44,165 nucleotides of DNA from Variovorax brevis (GTDB taxonomy: Bacteria; Pseudomonadota; Gammaproteobacteria; Burkholderiales; Burkholderiaceae_C), in contig NZ_JASZYG010000030.1 of the NCBI RefSeq assembly GCF_030317105.1, positions 1-44,165 on the forward strand. The letters are read 5' to 3'. This document shows, in pieces, positions 25,982-34,652 of this stretch; the stretch's first letter is position 1, and each line of letters opens with the position of its first letter. The position numbers and the translations under genes are program-made. Under the pieces are notes generated by a model. The model did no database searches and was not told the DNA's origin. It saw only the letters and a list, made by a program, of their open reading frames with translations.

Positions 25982-28372
25982 TTACGGCATGCCCTGCCCG
26001 GGCTTGCTGTAGTCGCACACGCCTTCAGGAAAGACGGCGTTGAGCTTCTGCACGTCCGACGCGGTGGGCGTCCACGAACCGTAGGTGCCATCGGTAAGCG
26101 CCGTGTCCAGCGGTTTCAGCGCGCACTTGAAAATGCCGCCTTCGATCGGCGCGCCCGCAATGATGCGCGAGGTGCTGTACATCTGGAACGCCTGGGTGCA
26201 AGTGCCCTTGGGCTTGCTGTCGAGCACGCCATCCCAGACGTCGCCGCCCTTGGCCATCAGCGCACCGGTGTTGTCGAAGCAACTGTCGGCGGCGCGTTCC
26301 GGCCGGTTCTGGGCCACGCTGCGGCCCGGGTTGGCGCGGATCTTGTTGATCCACTCGTCGATCACCTCGAAGGCCATGGGAGACTGGTCGAAAGGCGTGG
26401 TGGTGCCGCGCGTCTCGGTGAACCAGATGACCTGGTTGTCCGAGTTGCCCATCTTGTTGCGGATGCGCTTGCGCACCGCAAAGGACTGGTGCACGTTGTG
26501 CATGTCCAGCTTGTGCTCCAGGTACGGGCGCCAGTCGATGGTCGGGATCTCCGATTGACCGGTGAAGATCAGGCCCGAGCGCAGGGTCGCCTTGATGCCC
26601 TCCATGTCGCCATGCGTGCGCGGTGCCGGCACGTTGGGCGTCGCCGGGTTCCACTGGTTCATGTTGCGCGCGCCCCAAGGGTCGAAGTAGCCCGGGACCG
26701 TGGCGGCCTTCTGCTGCTCGGGCGCGCTGGTTCCGTTGTACGGGAAGCCCTCCGCCACCATCTCGCTGGCACGCTTCCAGCCTCCGACCTTGAAATTGAG
26801 GTCCAGGAACTCCGCGGGCGTGATCTTGCCTTCCTTCATCGACTGCAGGCCGTACTGCACGCCGACGTTGTCCCAGTTGGAACGGGCATAACCATCGGCG
26901 CCGATGCCGTAGACGTTGCGCACGTCGTCGTAGTGGCTGAAGTGGATCGGGCCGAAGGCCGCGAGGTTCATGCGCGTGCCGGCCCGCCCCACGATGTTGT
27001 CCGCGTCGAAGGTCGGGTTCATTGCGCCAGCGGTCAGGCCCATCCACGCCTTGCGGCACTCGGTGGAGCCCGTGGCCATCTTGACGTTGGGCAGGTACGG
27101 TTGCAGCGCGAAGAACGGGTTGGCCACCGTCTCTTCGGCGTTCAGGCCCACCAGCCAGCTGCGGTTCTTGATGGATGTCGTCCACTTCGTGTTGGCGCGG
27201 TCGGTCACGTCCATGTAGTACTCGAGCAGCTCGCAGTCACCCACGTGCGGGATTTGCCCCACCATGTCGGGATACGGCTGCTGCGGAATGGCCGCGTCGA
27301 TCAGGCCCGGATGGTTCTGCGGGTAGAGGTACTGCTGGATGCCGCCGCCCGAGCCGCCGATGCCCACGGTGTAACTGGGCACGCCGTAGCGCTTGATGAA
27401 GCCTTCCTTGGTCATCAGCGCCGTCTCGCCGCCGAGGATCATGTCGTAGTGCTCGCCGGTGCGCGTGCCGGTGGAATGGATCGCGGCATAGCCTTTGCCG
27501 ACCTGCTCGATCGCACCCACGCGCGTGTCGGGGCCGCCTTGGTAGTGGCCGAAGCCCACGCCACCCTGGAACACATAGACGAGCCGCTTGTTCCACAGGC
27601 TTGTGTCGGGCTTGGTGGGGTCTTCGCCGAAGGGCGCGAGCATCACGTACTGGTAGATGAAGCGGTTGATCGTGCCGCGTTCCCAGCGCACGATGAAGTC
27701 AACTTGACGCCCGTCGGTCAGCGTCGTCTTGGCGATGTTCGATGGACGCGAGCCATCGGTCGGCATGGGCAAATAGTTCTTGTGGCTGGTGCCGCCGACC
27801 GGCAGGTAGTAGTACTGCACATAGGAGTCGATCGAGCAGTTGCGGCTGTAGCCCACGGTGGCGCCGCCGCTGTCCTTGACCGCGAAGTACTTGGTGTCGG
27901 TGGTGTCGGGCAATGGTTCCTTGCCGAGTTCGCTGACCACCGAGCACACGAAGGGTTCCTGTTGCGGACCGGCAAAGATCGGGCCCGTGATCGCATGGTT
28001 GTTGAGCTTGAGCGTGTCCAGCTTGCCCCGCGTCTTGTGGCGCACTTCCAGCGTGTTGTCGCCGAGCGCAAGGCCCGCGACCAAACCTTCAAGCCGGTCG
28101 GCGCTCGAAGCGAGCTTGGGGTCGATCTTCTCTCCGTTGAGCCACAACTCGATCTGGGCGTGCTCCTCTTTGGGCGCCAGCACAGCCACGCGTGCGTCGC
28201 CGCCGGACACATGCTCCGGCTTGCTCGACAACACCTGCAAGGAAACCTTGGCAGGCGTGCTGGGTGGAGGGTTTGTAGTGGGCGGGGGGCTGTTGTTGTC
28301 GCTACCGCCGCCGCAGGCGGCGATCATGACGGCGCCGGCCATGCTGGCGGCCATCAACTTCCATGAACTCAT
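25982..28372 (-). CDS. DUF6351-like secreted lipoprotein, paralogue 3
   Basis: A 796-residue lipoprotein. The ATG at 28372 follows AGGAGACACCTGC and gives a short signal ending IAAC (Cys20), then a Pro/Thr/Asn linker. Like paralogue 1 it has an N-terminal beta-rich domain (VSGGDARVAV to GLALGDNTLEV, about residues 45-125). Core landmarks: GTINRFIYQYVMLAPFGE, elbow GIGGSGGGIQQ (Ser341), NVGVQYGL, Asp623-Met-His625, DNQVIWF, SRIIAGAP and FPEGVCDYSKPGQG at the end. It stands alone, convergent with the kinase operon. Its promoter carries the same paired CTGAC elements as paralogue 2. Predicted secreted hydrolase; substrate unknown. Confidence 0.85.
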   Translation of the reverse strand: MSSWKLMAASMAGAVMIAACGGGSDNNSPPPTTNPPPSTPAKVSLQVLSSKPEHVSGGDARVAVLAPKEEHAQIELWLNGEKIDPKLASSADRLEGLVAGLALGDNTLEVRHKTRGKLDTLKLNNHAITGPIFAGPQQEPFVCSVVSELGKEPLPDTTDTKYFAVKDSGGATVGYSRNCSIDSYVQYYYLPVGGTSHKNYLPMPTDGSRPSNIAKTTLTDGRQVDFIVRWERGTINRFIYQYVMLAPFGEDPTKPDTSLWNKRLVYVFQGGVGFGHYQGGPDTRVGAIEQVGKGYAAIHSTGTRTGEHYDMILGGETALMTKEGFIKRYGVPSYTVGIGGSGGGIQQYLYPQNHPGLIDAAIPQQPYPDMVGQIPHVGDCELLEYYMDVTDRANTKWTTSIKNRSWLVGLNAEETVANPFFALQPYLPNVKMATGSTECRKAWMGLTAGAMNPTFDADNIVGRAGTRMNLAAFGPIHFSHYDDVRNVYGIGADGYARSNWDNVGVQYGLQSMKEGKITPAEFLDLNFKVGGWKRASEMVAEGFPYNGTSAPEQQKAATVPGYFDPWGARNMNQWNPATPNVPAPRTHGDMEGIKATLRSGLIFTGQSEIPTIDWRPYLEHKLDMHNVHQSFAVRKRIRNKMGNSDNQVIWFTETRGTTTPFDQSPMAFEVIDEWINKIRANPGRSVAQNRPERAADSCFDNTGALMAKGGDVWDGVLDSKPKGTCTQAFQMYSTSRIIAGAPIEGGIFKCALKPLDTALTDGTYGSWTPTASDVQKLNAVFPEGVCDYSKPGQGMP

Positions 28373-28442
28373 GCAGGTGTCTCCTCGTATTGGTCTTGAA
28401 GGCCCGGGGCAGACTGCGCAGCCAACCACGCAAGGCCTGCTT

Positions 28443-28499
28443 GATGCTAGGGTCGTGCCCATGTCATCACAAGTCAGCGATACGGGCTTTGCATGTCAG
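28443..28499 (-). promoter_or_regulatory. Shared promoter/operator upstream of DUF6351 paralogue 3
   Basis: On the minus strand: CTGAC (28495-28499), CCCGT, CTGAC (28473-28477, 22 bp on), and CCCTAGCATC (28443-28452) with TAGCAT as -10. The offset from the -10 block to the proximal half-site is 30 bp, the same as upstream of paralogue 2. The ATG is about 72 bp downstream. The intervening bases differ between the two promoters, so the conserved parts stand out as functional sites. Confidence 0.65.
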
Positions 28500-28849
28500 A
28501 AATCGATGATGGGGGAAACGCTCAGTCCCTCCCCTGCAGACACTCGTTGATGCGCGCTGTAGCAATGGCAAGGCCGACTGCCGATCCCGATACGTGGCCC
28601 ATGACACATGATGGCCAACCACGCTGCCGAGTACCTCCCTCGATGCCGGCACGTCAAAGTGACGTGACTCGCGCCTTTCCAGGCATCACGACAATGTCGC
28701 TTCAAGACTGGCTGCTGACTTTCGAAATTCGCTGCCGAATGATGGCAGTCGCAGCAAGCTGACATTCAGCATTCTTCTGCCCGAGCGACTGATCTAACTT
28801 CGGTACTTGACCTTCGCCGACTACATCGAGGAATCTGGGTCGGGGGAGA
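28500..28849. other. Gene-free stretch before the IS remnants
   Basis: No frame resembles a known protein. The DNA lies between the paralogue 3 promoter and the IS3 remnant, and its right part may include the degraded left end of that element. No clear inverted repeat was found. Confidence 0.4.
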
Positions 28850-28963
28850 ACGGTGATCGGGTGGCTGACGCCAAAGGAGAACCACACGAAGACGCCGTCG
28901 CACGGGAAGGGCGCTGCAGCGATGCGACCTTCTACATATGGCGCGCCTAGTACGGCGGCATGG
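28850..28963 (+). mobile_element. IS3-family orfA remnant
   Basis: Translated fragments match the start of an IS3-type OrfA: VIGWL at 28853-28867 (as in the usual EQIIGFL). After a frameshift comes an A-E-G-like stretch and CSDATFYIWRA, an in-frame TAG, then YGGMDV (usual form SDATFYKWRAKYGGM). The frameshift and stop show it is dead. It runs directly into the IS6 remnant. Confidence 0.7.
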
Positions 28964-29271
28964 ACGTGCCCGCGCGAACAACCGAGCCGAAAACACCCAT
29001 CAGCCCACTCGTGAGCGCGAGCGGCGCATGCGAGGCTTTCGCCTGCCTGGACGCGCGCAAGCTTTTCTCCCAAGCTTTGGCCCCATCCGTCAGCACTTTG
29101 CAATCAAGCGCCATTTGTTGTGCGCATCGCTCTGCCGCAAGCAACTGGCCGCCCGCTTCGAAGCAAGGCGCCATTTCACCGGCATCGCCGAAAATCCGTC
29201 CGTCGCATTTTGAGCAGCGATCCCCAGACCGTTTTCGCGCTTCGCATTTACCAACGTGACAAAGCCCACCA
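28964..29271 (+). mobile_element. IS6-family transposase C-terminal remnant
   Basis: The frame from about 28977 to 29213 encodes NNRAENTHQPTRERERRMRG, then a GPIRQHFAIKRHLL-like stretch and a KQLAARFEARRHFTG ending. This is the C-terminal end of an IS6/IS240-type DDE transposase, including the catalytic-Glu region. The N-terminal three quarters are missing. GGGCTTTGTCACGTTGG on the minus strand (about 29255-29271) resembles an IS6 terminal repeat and marks the boundary with the truncated LAL regulator. Confidence 0.78.
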
Positions 29272-31706
29272 TGAAGAACGACGAGTATCGACTTGGTGCG
29301 ACCTTCACCGTCGGCGACGCATTCGAGTGGCCGGCGGCAGAATGAAGGCGGCTCACGTAGAAGGCCAGCACGGGATCGAGACCTTCACGGGCAAGCAGCA
29401 CACGCATCAGGTGCGGCACCTCGGACGAAACATCGAGTACCGAGCGCACCCGCCCCAAGCTGTGGCCAACGCGCAAGCCTTCAAGAAGGTGCTCGCGCGC
29501 AGCGTCCGGTTCGCCCATCCCGAAGCAGGCCAAGGCCCATTGGATCTGCATTTCGACCGGCGTTGCGTTCACGGCATGGCTGTCCGATGAAGCTTGCGCG
29601 TGCAACAGCCTGGCAGCCGTCGCGAAGTCGCGGCCATGAAGCGCCATGTCAACCGGGCGCGGTCCAGGCAACTGCCAATGCGGGTCGCGACGGAGCCATC
29701 GCCCGCATGCTCGCGCATGAGCATCTCGATGCGGTGCACGCATCCCATGGCCTCTTGCATCTCGTCGCGCAAAAGATGGCGGCGCAGCCGCAGGCCCAGC
29801 GCGTGCGCGAGAATGCGGTCGAACCGGTAGCGCAGCGCATAGGCTTCGAGCCGGTTGACGCAAGCAAGTGCCTGATCCTCGTGGCCGGCGAGCCAGTTGC
29901 AGTTGGCCAGCGTTGCGAGGGATTGCAGAACGAAGCCAGGCGGGGTGAGCTGCTCGATGGCGGCAACGCGCGGCGCCAGGAGTTCCCGCGCTCCCTCGAC
30001 TTCGTCGGCCTCGTAGAGGATTTCGGCGAGCGCCGTCGCCGCCATGCATGCCACGCCACCAAAGACCGCGCCACGCTGCTGCGCCACGCGCAGCACCTCA
30101 CGCGCGAGTTGCCCGGCCTCGCTGAGCTTTCCCTGGCGCGCCACGCTGATCGCGATCATGCATCGGCCCAGAAGCGTACTGAGCTGCGCGCCGCTGCGAG
30201 ACTGCGCATCGTCGAAGGCCTGCCTTGCCTGCTCGTACGCGCCCTCGTGGATGTGTGCCCATGCAAGGAGGTTGGCACGGCTGGTCCAGGCCAGGTCCTT
30301 CGCCTCCGGCGGGATGTCGCGCAGGGCCGCGAGGCGCGAGATCACCACATCCATCCGGTCCTGCTGCGCGGCGAGCCCGCACCGCAACAAGAGAAGGTCG
30401 TAGCGCTGGCGAGGATCGAGCGTTTCAAGCCGCGCTTCCATCTGCAGCAGGCTGGCGTTGCACGCCCCGAAATCGCGGGCATACATGGCCAGATACGCTT
30501 GGGCCAAGTGCAGGTCGAAGTGCAAGGCAATCGCTTCGGGCGGCAAGTGACGCATCAACAGCGCCAGCTTTGACAGTTCGCCCCCGGACAGCAGGTCATG
30601 CGCGCTGGCCTCGACCAAAGCCACCGCATGCGGCATGTCGCCGGCCTGCACGGCGTGATGCACCGCCTCATCCACGTCGCCGCGGACACCAAACCATTGG
30701 CAGGCAGCAACGTGAAGGGCGCAGCGTTCCTCGGCGGGCCAGGTCTGCACCCGCGCAAGCAGGGTCTCGCGCAGCAGCGGGTGCAGCCGGTACCAGGGCT
30801 CGGGCTCGGCGCTTCCGATCTGGACGATGAAGAAGTTGCCCTCTTCCAGCCTCCCGAGCCTTGCACGCACGCGCGGCAATGGCTGCGCCGCGGCCAGCAG
30901 CGAAGCGCAGCGGCACGCAAAAGCGCCTGGAGACCGAGGCCCGCGTCAGCATGTCCAGGTCTTCAGCTGCCAAGCGAACGAGCACTTCCCGCTCGAAGTA
31001 GCTGGCGAAGGCCTGCGCATCGCGCACGCGCACCGGGGCATAGCGCGACCGGCTGCTGCTGCCTTCTTTCGTGCGCAGGTCCAGCGCGAAAAGCTGCAGG
31101 CCCGCCACCCAGCCTTCAGAGAGATCGTGCAGGGCCAGCGCGTCGCTTCGGTCAATGCTGCCAAGTTGCTCGCGCAGATAGCGCTCCGACTCGTCAGGGC
31201 TGAAACGCAGATCGCGCATGTCCAGCTCGGTGACGAGTGACTTCGAGCGCATGCTCTCGAAGGAAAGCGGCAGCGCGCTGCGCGAGCTCAAAGCCAGGTG
31301 CAAACGCCCCGGCGCGTAATCCAGCAGCCACTGAACAGCCTGGAAGATTCGGGGGTCCTGGATGTGTTGCAGGACATCGAGCATCACGACCAGGTCGCGC
31401 TGGCGCGGCGCAATGGCCTGAACCAGCACGATGATCCAGCGCTCGGTCTCGGCGTCGGAGCCGACGCCTTCGGTCAGCAGCCCCGCCTCTGCCGCGATCG
31501 CAGGATCGACGCTGGCGATGCTGGCCAGCAGGTCACGCATGAAGCGCTGCAGTTGGTCGTGTTCGGGCACCAGCGACAGCCAGGCCACGTCGAAGTCGAG
31601 CGACATGAGCTCGCGCCGCCAGGCCAGCAAGGTGCTGGTCTTGCCGCTGCCTGCCTGACCCAGAACGGCGACGCAGCGCTGGCGCCTCGCGTCGACGAGG
31701 CGGGCC
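29272..31706 (-). pseudogene. MalT-like (LAL) LuxR-family regulator, truncated at both ends and frameshifted
   Basis: Remains of a large ATP-dependent LuxR regulator (normally about 900 residues). The Walker A motif GQAGSGKT survives near 31650, then MLDVLQHIQDPRIFQAVQWL (Walker B region) and LSEGWVAGLQLFALDL, followed by a long TPR-like region. A first frameshift lies near 30900 (VSRRFCVPL to ASLLAAAQPLPRV) and a second near 29670 (CLDRAR to PVDMALHGRDFATAARLLHAQ). The reading ends in VLAFYVSRLHSA without the C-terminal LuxR helix-turn-helix. The 5' end is replaced by an IS66 tnpB fragment and the 3' end by an IS6 remnant. It cannot act as a regulator. Confidence 0.85.
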
Positions 31707-31707
31707 C

Positions 31708-31821
31708 GTGATGTGGACGGGCTTCACCGAAAACCTTCACCACACGGCCCAATGCCGCTTCGGTGCCTGCGCGCATGTCCATCGGTTCGACCGCCAACCA
31801 GACGGCGTCGATGCGGATCAC
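31708..31821 (-). pseudogene. tnpB: IS66-family tnpB fragment
   Basis: The first 38 codons of an IS66 OrfB: MIRIDAVWLAVEPMDMRAGT, then EAALGRVVKVFGEARPHH. The reading then leaves the family at about 31708 and enters the LAL regulator sequence. The ATG overlaps the tnpA stop (ATGA), as in intact IS66 elements. The remaining two thirds and the whole of tnpC are absent here. Confidence 0.85.
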
Positions 31822-32219
31822 CGCAGCAACTCACGCAGCCAGGCCCCGCACTCGGTAGCAAGTGCCGCCGGCCAGGTCACCACGACAGTCGTGGAGCCGC
31901 GCCGGACTTCCATGCAAATGTCGCTCGCCGGCGCGACTGGTGCGGGCAGTTGCACGGGCACGAAGGACGACGACAAAGGCTCCGGCTTGGCACTGGGCAA
32001 GGCTTTGCAAGGCGAGCCCACCACGATCTTGCTGGGCGGCACCTCCGCGTCACGCACCCAGCGGCGAAGAAGGTTCGCGTTGATGCCCAGCGACATCGCC
32101 ACCGCTGCCATTGAAACGCCAGGCTGCGCCGCCGAAGCGATCGCATTGGCCTTGAACTCGTCGCTGTGCAGCCGGCGCCGCCGACGATCGCCGGAAGCTT
32201 GAGAAGAGATAGTGTGCAC
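31818..32219 (-). CDS. tnpA: IS66-family accessory transposase protein TnpA
   Basis: A 133-residue OrfA of an IS66 element, start GTG at 32219. The N-terminal helix-turn-helix region reads RRRRRLHSDEFKANAIASAA, then MSLGINANLLRRWVRDAE. The C-terminal basic strand (ICMEVRRGSTTVVVTWP) is typical of IS66 TnpA. The frame is intact, but its partners are truncated or missing, so it is a relic within a dead element. Confidence 0.85.
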   Translation of the reverse strand: MHTISSQASGDRRRRRLHSDEFKANAIASAAQPGVSMAAVAMSLGINANLLRRWVRDAEVPPSKIVVGSPCKALPSAKPEPLSSSFVPVQLPAPVAPASDICMEVRRGSTTVVVTWPAALATECGAWLRELLR

Positions 32220-32274
32220 GTGTCCACCATGAGTTAGTGGATACGAGCATCCTTTGCTCCTATCGCGAATTCAA

Positions 32275-32296
32275 GATGCGATCGCCGGACGCTTAC
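32275..32296 (-). repeat. IS66-like terminal inverted repeat
   Basis: On the minus strand this reads GTAAGCGTCCGGCGATCGCA, with the GTAAGCG start typical of IS66 ends, 56 bp before the tnpA start. It marks the outer edge of the IS66 relic. Confidence 0.6.
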
Positions 32297-32574
32297 GGCG
32301 GGCCATCAAAGCCTCGCGTTTCATCAACCGGCGCGAAGCGCGCGGTCGTGTCGACCTCTCAGTGCTCGCCATGACTTCTGTCGTCCTCGGAAAAGTCGCG
32401 GCAGCTTCGCCTACCGCACTGCAGGCATCCCAGCAACCGCCCGCAGGTCTGCGGAGTTGTCGTTCATGTTTTTCGGGCTGGTTCGTTGAATGCTGTCCAG
32501 CTTAGGAGCGAGGGGGCTGCAATCGACCCCTTCTTTTTGGGGTGGGTGGACCCGAATCCGGGGATCCGGGCGGG

Positions 32575-33094
32575 CGCGCCGACGTGGTGCCGGCCGGCAT
32601 GGAGCACAAGATGGCCAGCGCGGCCTGGTCAGTGGCCTGCTCAACTTCGCCGATGGAAAGTTCCAGGCCCTCCGCGAACGGAACCATCGGCAAGCCCGGC
32701 AAAGCCCCAGCCTACATGTTCCACATGATGAACAAGGCGCGCATCGGAGTCGGCCTGACCGCCACTGCCCTCGCCTGCGGCCTACCTGCACGCGCTGGAC
32801 GATGCGACGCGCGCCCAGCGCCGCACGCGCAACCAAGGCGATCCCGCGTCGCCGCCGGTGCCCATCATTGAACACGCCGACGTGCGCCGCATGCTCCTGG
32901 CCCAAAGGCCTATGTCTCCGCCGCGGTGGCGCTGTGCCTGTATTCGGCGCAGCTCACGGCGTGCGCTCGCTGGAAGTTGAAGCGGTGCGCGACAACGCGC
33001 ACCGTGACTCGAACTGCTGACACCGATCGCCAAAAGCTGGACGGCGCAGGATACGGTGAACGTCAGGGACCTGGCCAACGCGCCCATCCACGCG
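32575..33094 (+). pseudogene. Acyl-CoA dehydrogenase fragment with several frameshifts
   Basis: Family blocks appear in three frames in the correct order: DVVPAGMEHKM, then after a shift GLLNFADGKFQ, then AYMFHMMNKARIGVGLTATA. Next comes AAYLHALDDATRAQ with PVPIIEHADVRRMLLAQ, then AYVSAAVALCLYSAQLT, then LLTPIAKSW. These correspond to the middle and C-terminal part of a long acyl-CoA dehydrogenase (the type ending HGGYGYTRD). Both ends are missing, and at least three frameshifts rule out a product. The intact DUF1254 gene starts only 75 bp after it. Confidence 0.78.
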
Positions 33095-33169
33095 AATGCC
33101 ACGGCAATGTGCTTCAATTCCCGGCTTGACGAGACCCACTTCAATGCCAATGAAAGAGGAAATCGCCCA

Positions 33170-34495
33170 ATGAAGCACAAAGGAATGGTTGCCGCGCTTG
33201 CTGCCGGAGCGCTGCTTGCAGCGAACGCAGGTCCGGCAGTTGCACAGGCCGCCCCTGTGAGCGACCAGGACATCAGCGATGCCTACATCTACCTCTTGAG
33301 CCGCCTGCTGGTGTTGGAGCAGCAGCAGCGCGATTTCAAGGAAGGCTTCAAGTGGAACGAGCTCGTGCATCGCAAGCCGGGGCAGGTGGTGTGGCCCAAC
33401 CCGAATCTGGACGTCGCCTATTCGGAGGCTTGGGTGGCGGTGGACGAGAAAAGTTGCCTCGCCGTGAGCGTGCCGAAGATCACCGACCGCTACTACACGG
33501 TGCACTTTCTCAATGGCTGGGGCGAGACGGTGGCCAACATCAACGAGCGCGTCTTTCCCGACCGGCCTGGCGGCAACTTCGCCGTTTGCCTGAAAGGCGC
33601 AGATGTCAAACTGCCGGCAACGACGCAGCGCATCGATGTGCCGGTGAAGTACATGCGCGTGCTGGCCCGGGTGGAACTGGGCGCCGACTGGAACAAGGCA
33701 GTGGCCCTGCAGCACCAGTTCAAGTTCAGGCCCACCGGCAAGCCGGCCCTGCCCAAAAGCATTCCGAGGACCGTGTTGTTCGAGCCCACTGCCTTGCCGG
33801 GCGTGGAAGCTTTTGAATCGGCCGAACTGGCGCTCGACAGCGAGGCGGACATCAATCCCGGCATGGAAAATCTCCAGACCAACACGCGCGCCATCGCGAA
33901 GGCAGTGAAGGACCCCGCAGAACGCAAGCGCATCGACGAGGTGGTCCGGAAGAAGGGCATGCCCGATTTCGAAGCCGGGCTGCCCAACGTCGGGCACGGC
34001 ACGCGAAAGGATGGGTGGGCCTTACCTTCGACATCGGGTGCGTATGGCAACGACTGGCTGACGCGCACCTACGTGAACTACGGCGGGATCTGGGCCAACA
34101 CGCCGCAGGAAGTCATCTACTACAAGGGCGCCGCCGACAGAGACAACGCGCAGCTGCGGTCTGACAACGTCTATACGCTGACCTTCCCGAAAGACAGCCT
34201 GCCGGCGAAGTACGCCACGTATTTCTGGTCGGTGATCGCGGTGGATTCAGTCAACAGGCGGGTCTTGCCCAATCCGAAGAAGCGCTACCTGCTCAACAAC
34301 CAGTCCGGGTTGAAGTCCGCGCAGGACGGATCCCTCACGCTTTACTTTGCACCCGAGAAGCCCAAGGATGCACCGGAACCCAACTGGCTGCCCACGCCCA
34401 AGGGGCAAAACTACAACCTGACTCTGCGCTTCTACAGGCCGACTGGCGAAGTGGCCGCCCGCACGTACTATCCGCCGTCATTGAATAAACGATGA
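33170..34495 (+). CDS. Secreted DUF1254/DUF1214 protein
   Basis: A 441-residue exported protein. I start at 33170, after AAAGAGG, because it opens a clear signal peptide (MKHKGMVAALAAGALLAANA, cleavage near AVA-QA); the frame is open further upstream but enters acyl-CoA dehydrogenase debris. The DUF1254 half carries VSDQDISDAYIYL, PNPNLDVAYSEAWV and YYTVHFLNGWGETVANIN. The DUF1214 half carries YFWSVIAVDSVNRR, RYLLNNQSGLK and a closing LTLRFYRPTGE. The biochemical role of the family is unsettled. A truncated paralogue lies at 40070 and a double-length relative at 37489. Confidence 0.88.
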   Translation: MKHKGMVAALAAGALLAANAGPAVAQAAPVSDQDISDAYIYLLSRLLVLEQQQRDFKEGFKWNELVHRKPGQVVWPNPNLDVAYSEAWVAVDEKSCLAVSVPKITDRYYTVHFLNGWGETVANINERVFPDRPGGNFAVCLKGADVKLPATTQRIDVPVKYMRVLARVELGADWNKAVALQHQFKFRPTGKPALPKSIPRTVLFEPTALPGVEAFESAELALDSEADINPGMENLQTNTRAIAKAVKDPAERKRIDEVVRKKGMPDFEAGLPNVGHGTRKDGWALPSTSGAYGNDWLTRTYVNYGGIWANTPQEVIYYKGAADRDNAQLRSDNVYTLTFPKDSLPAKYATYFWSVIAVDSVNRRVLPNPKKRYLLNNQSGLKSAQDGSLTLYFAPEKPKDAPEPNWLPTPKGQNYNLTLRFYRPTGEVAARTYYPPSLNKR

Positions 34496-34652
34496 CGTGT
34501 GCTGGCGGCAAGCATCACGGACTGTCATCTGCCCGCCATGCAAACCCGCGAGGTTGGCTTCTGTTCAAATCGTGCCACCTTGCTGGTGGCCGCCGAGCAG
34601 GGCCGTCGCGGTCTATTGAACTTGCACTGACCGCATCGCGCGCCCTTACCGC

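Noticed and set aside
25949..28366. An 805-codon plus-strand open frame opposite DUF6351 paralogue 3
   Set aside because: It mirrors the minus-strand gene; its His/Arg/Val-rich composition and lack of any family motif are what GC-rich antisense frames give.
18700..28372. Naming the three lipoproteins as 3-hydroxybutyrate-oligomer hydrolases or tannases
   Set aside because: Size and the GxSGG motif are compatible, but the diagnostic sequence contexts of those families are not seen.
28702..29103. A 133-codon minus-strand frame as a gene
   Set aside because: It overlaps the IS3 and IS6 relics on the other strand and shows no protein-family pattern.
32297..32574. A gene between the IS66 end and the acyl-CoA dehydrogenase relic
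   Set aside because: Short frames only, with no ribosome site or recognisable motif.
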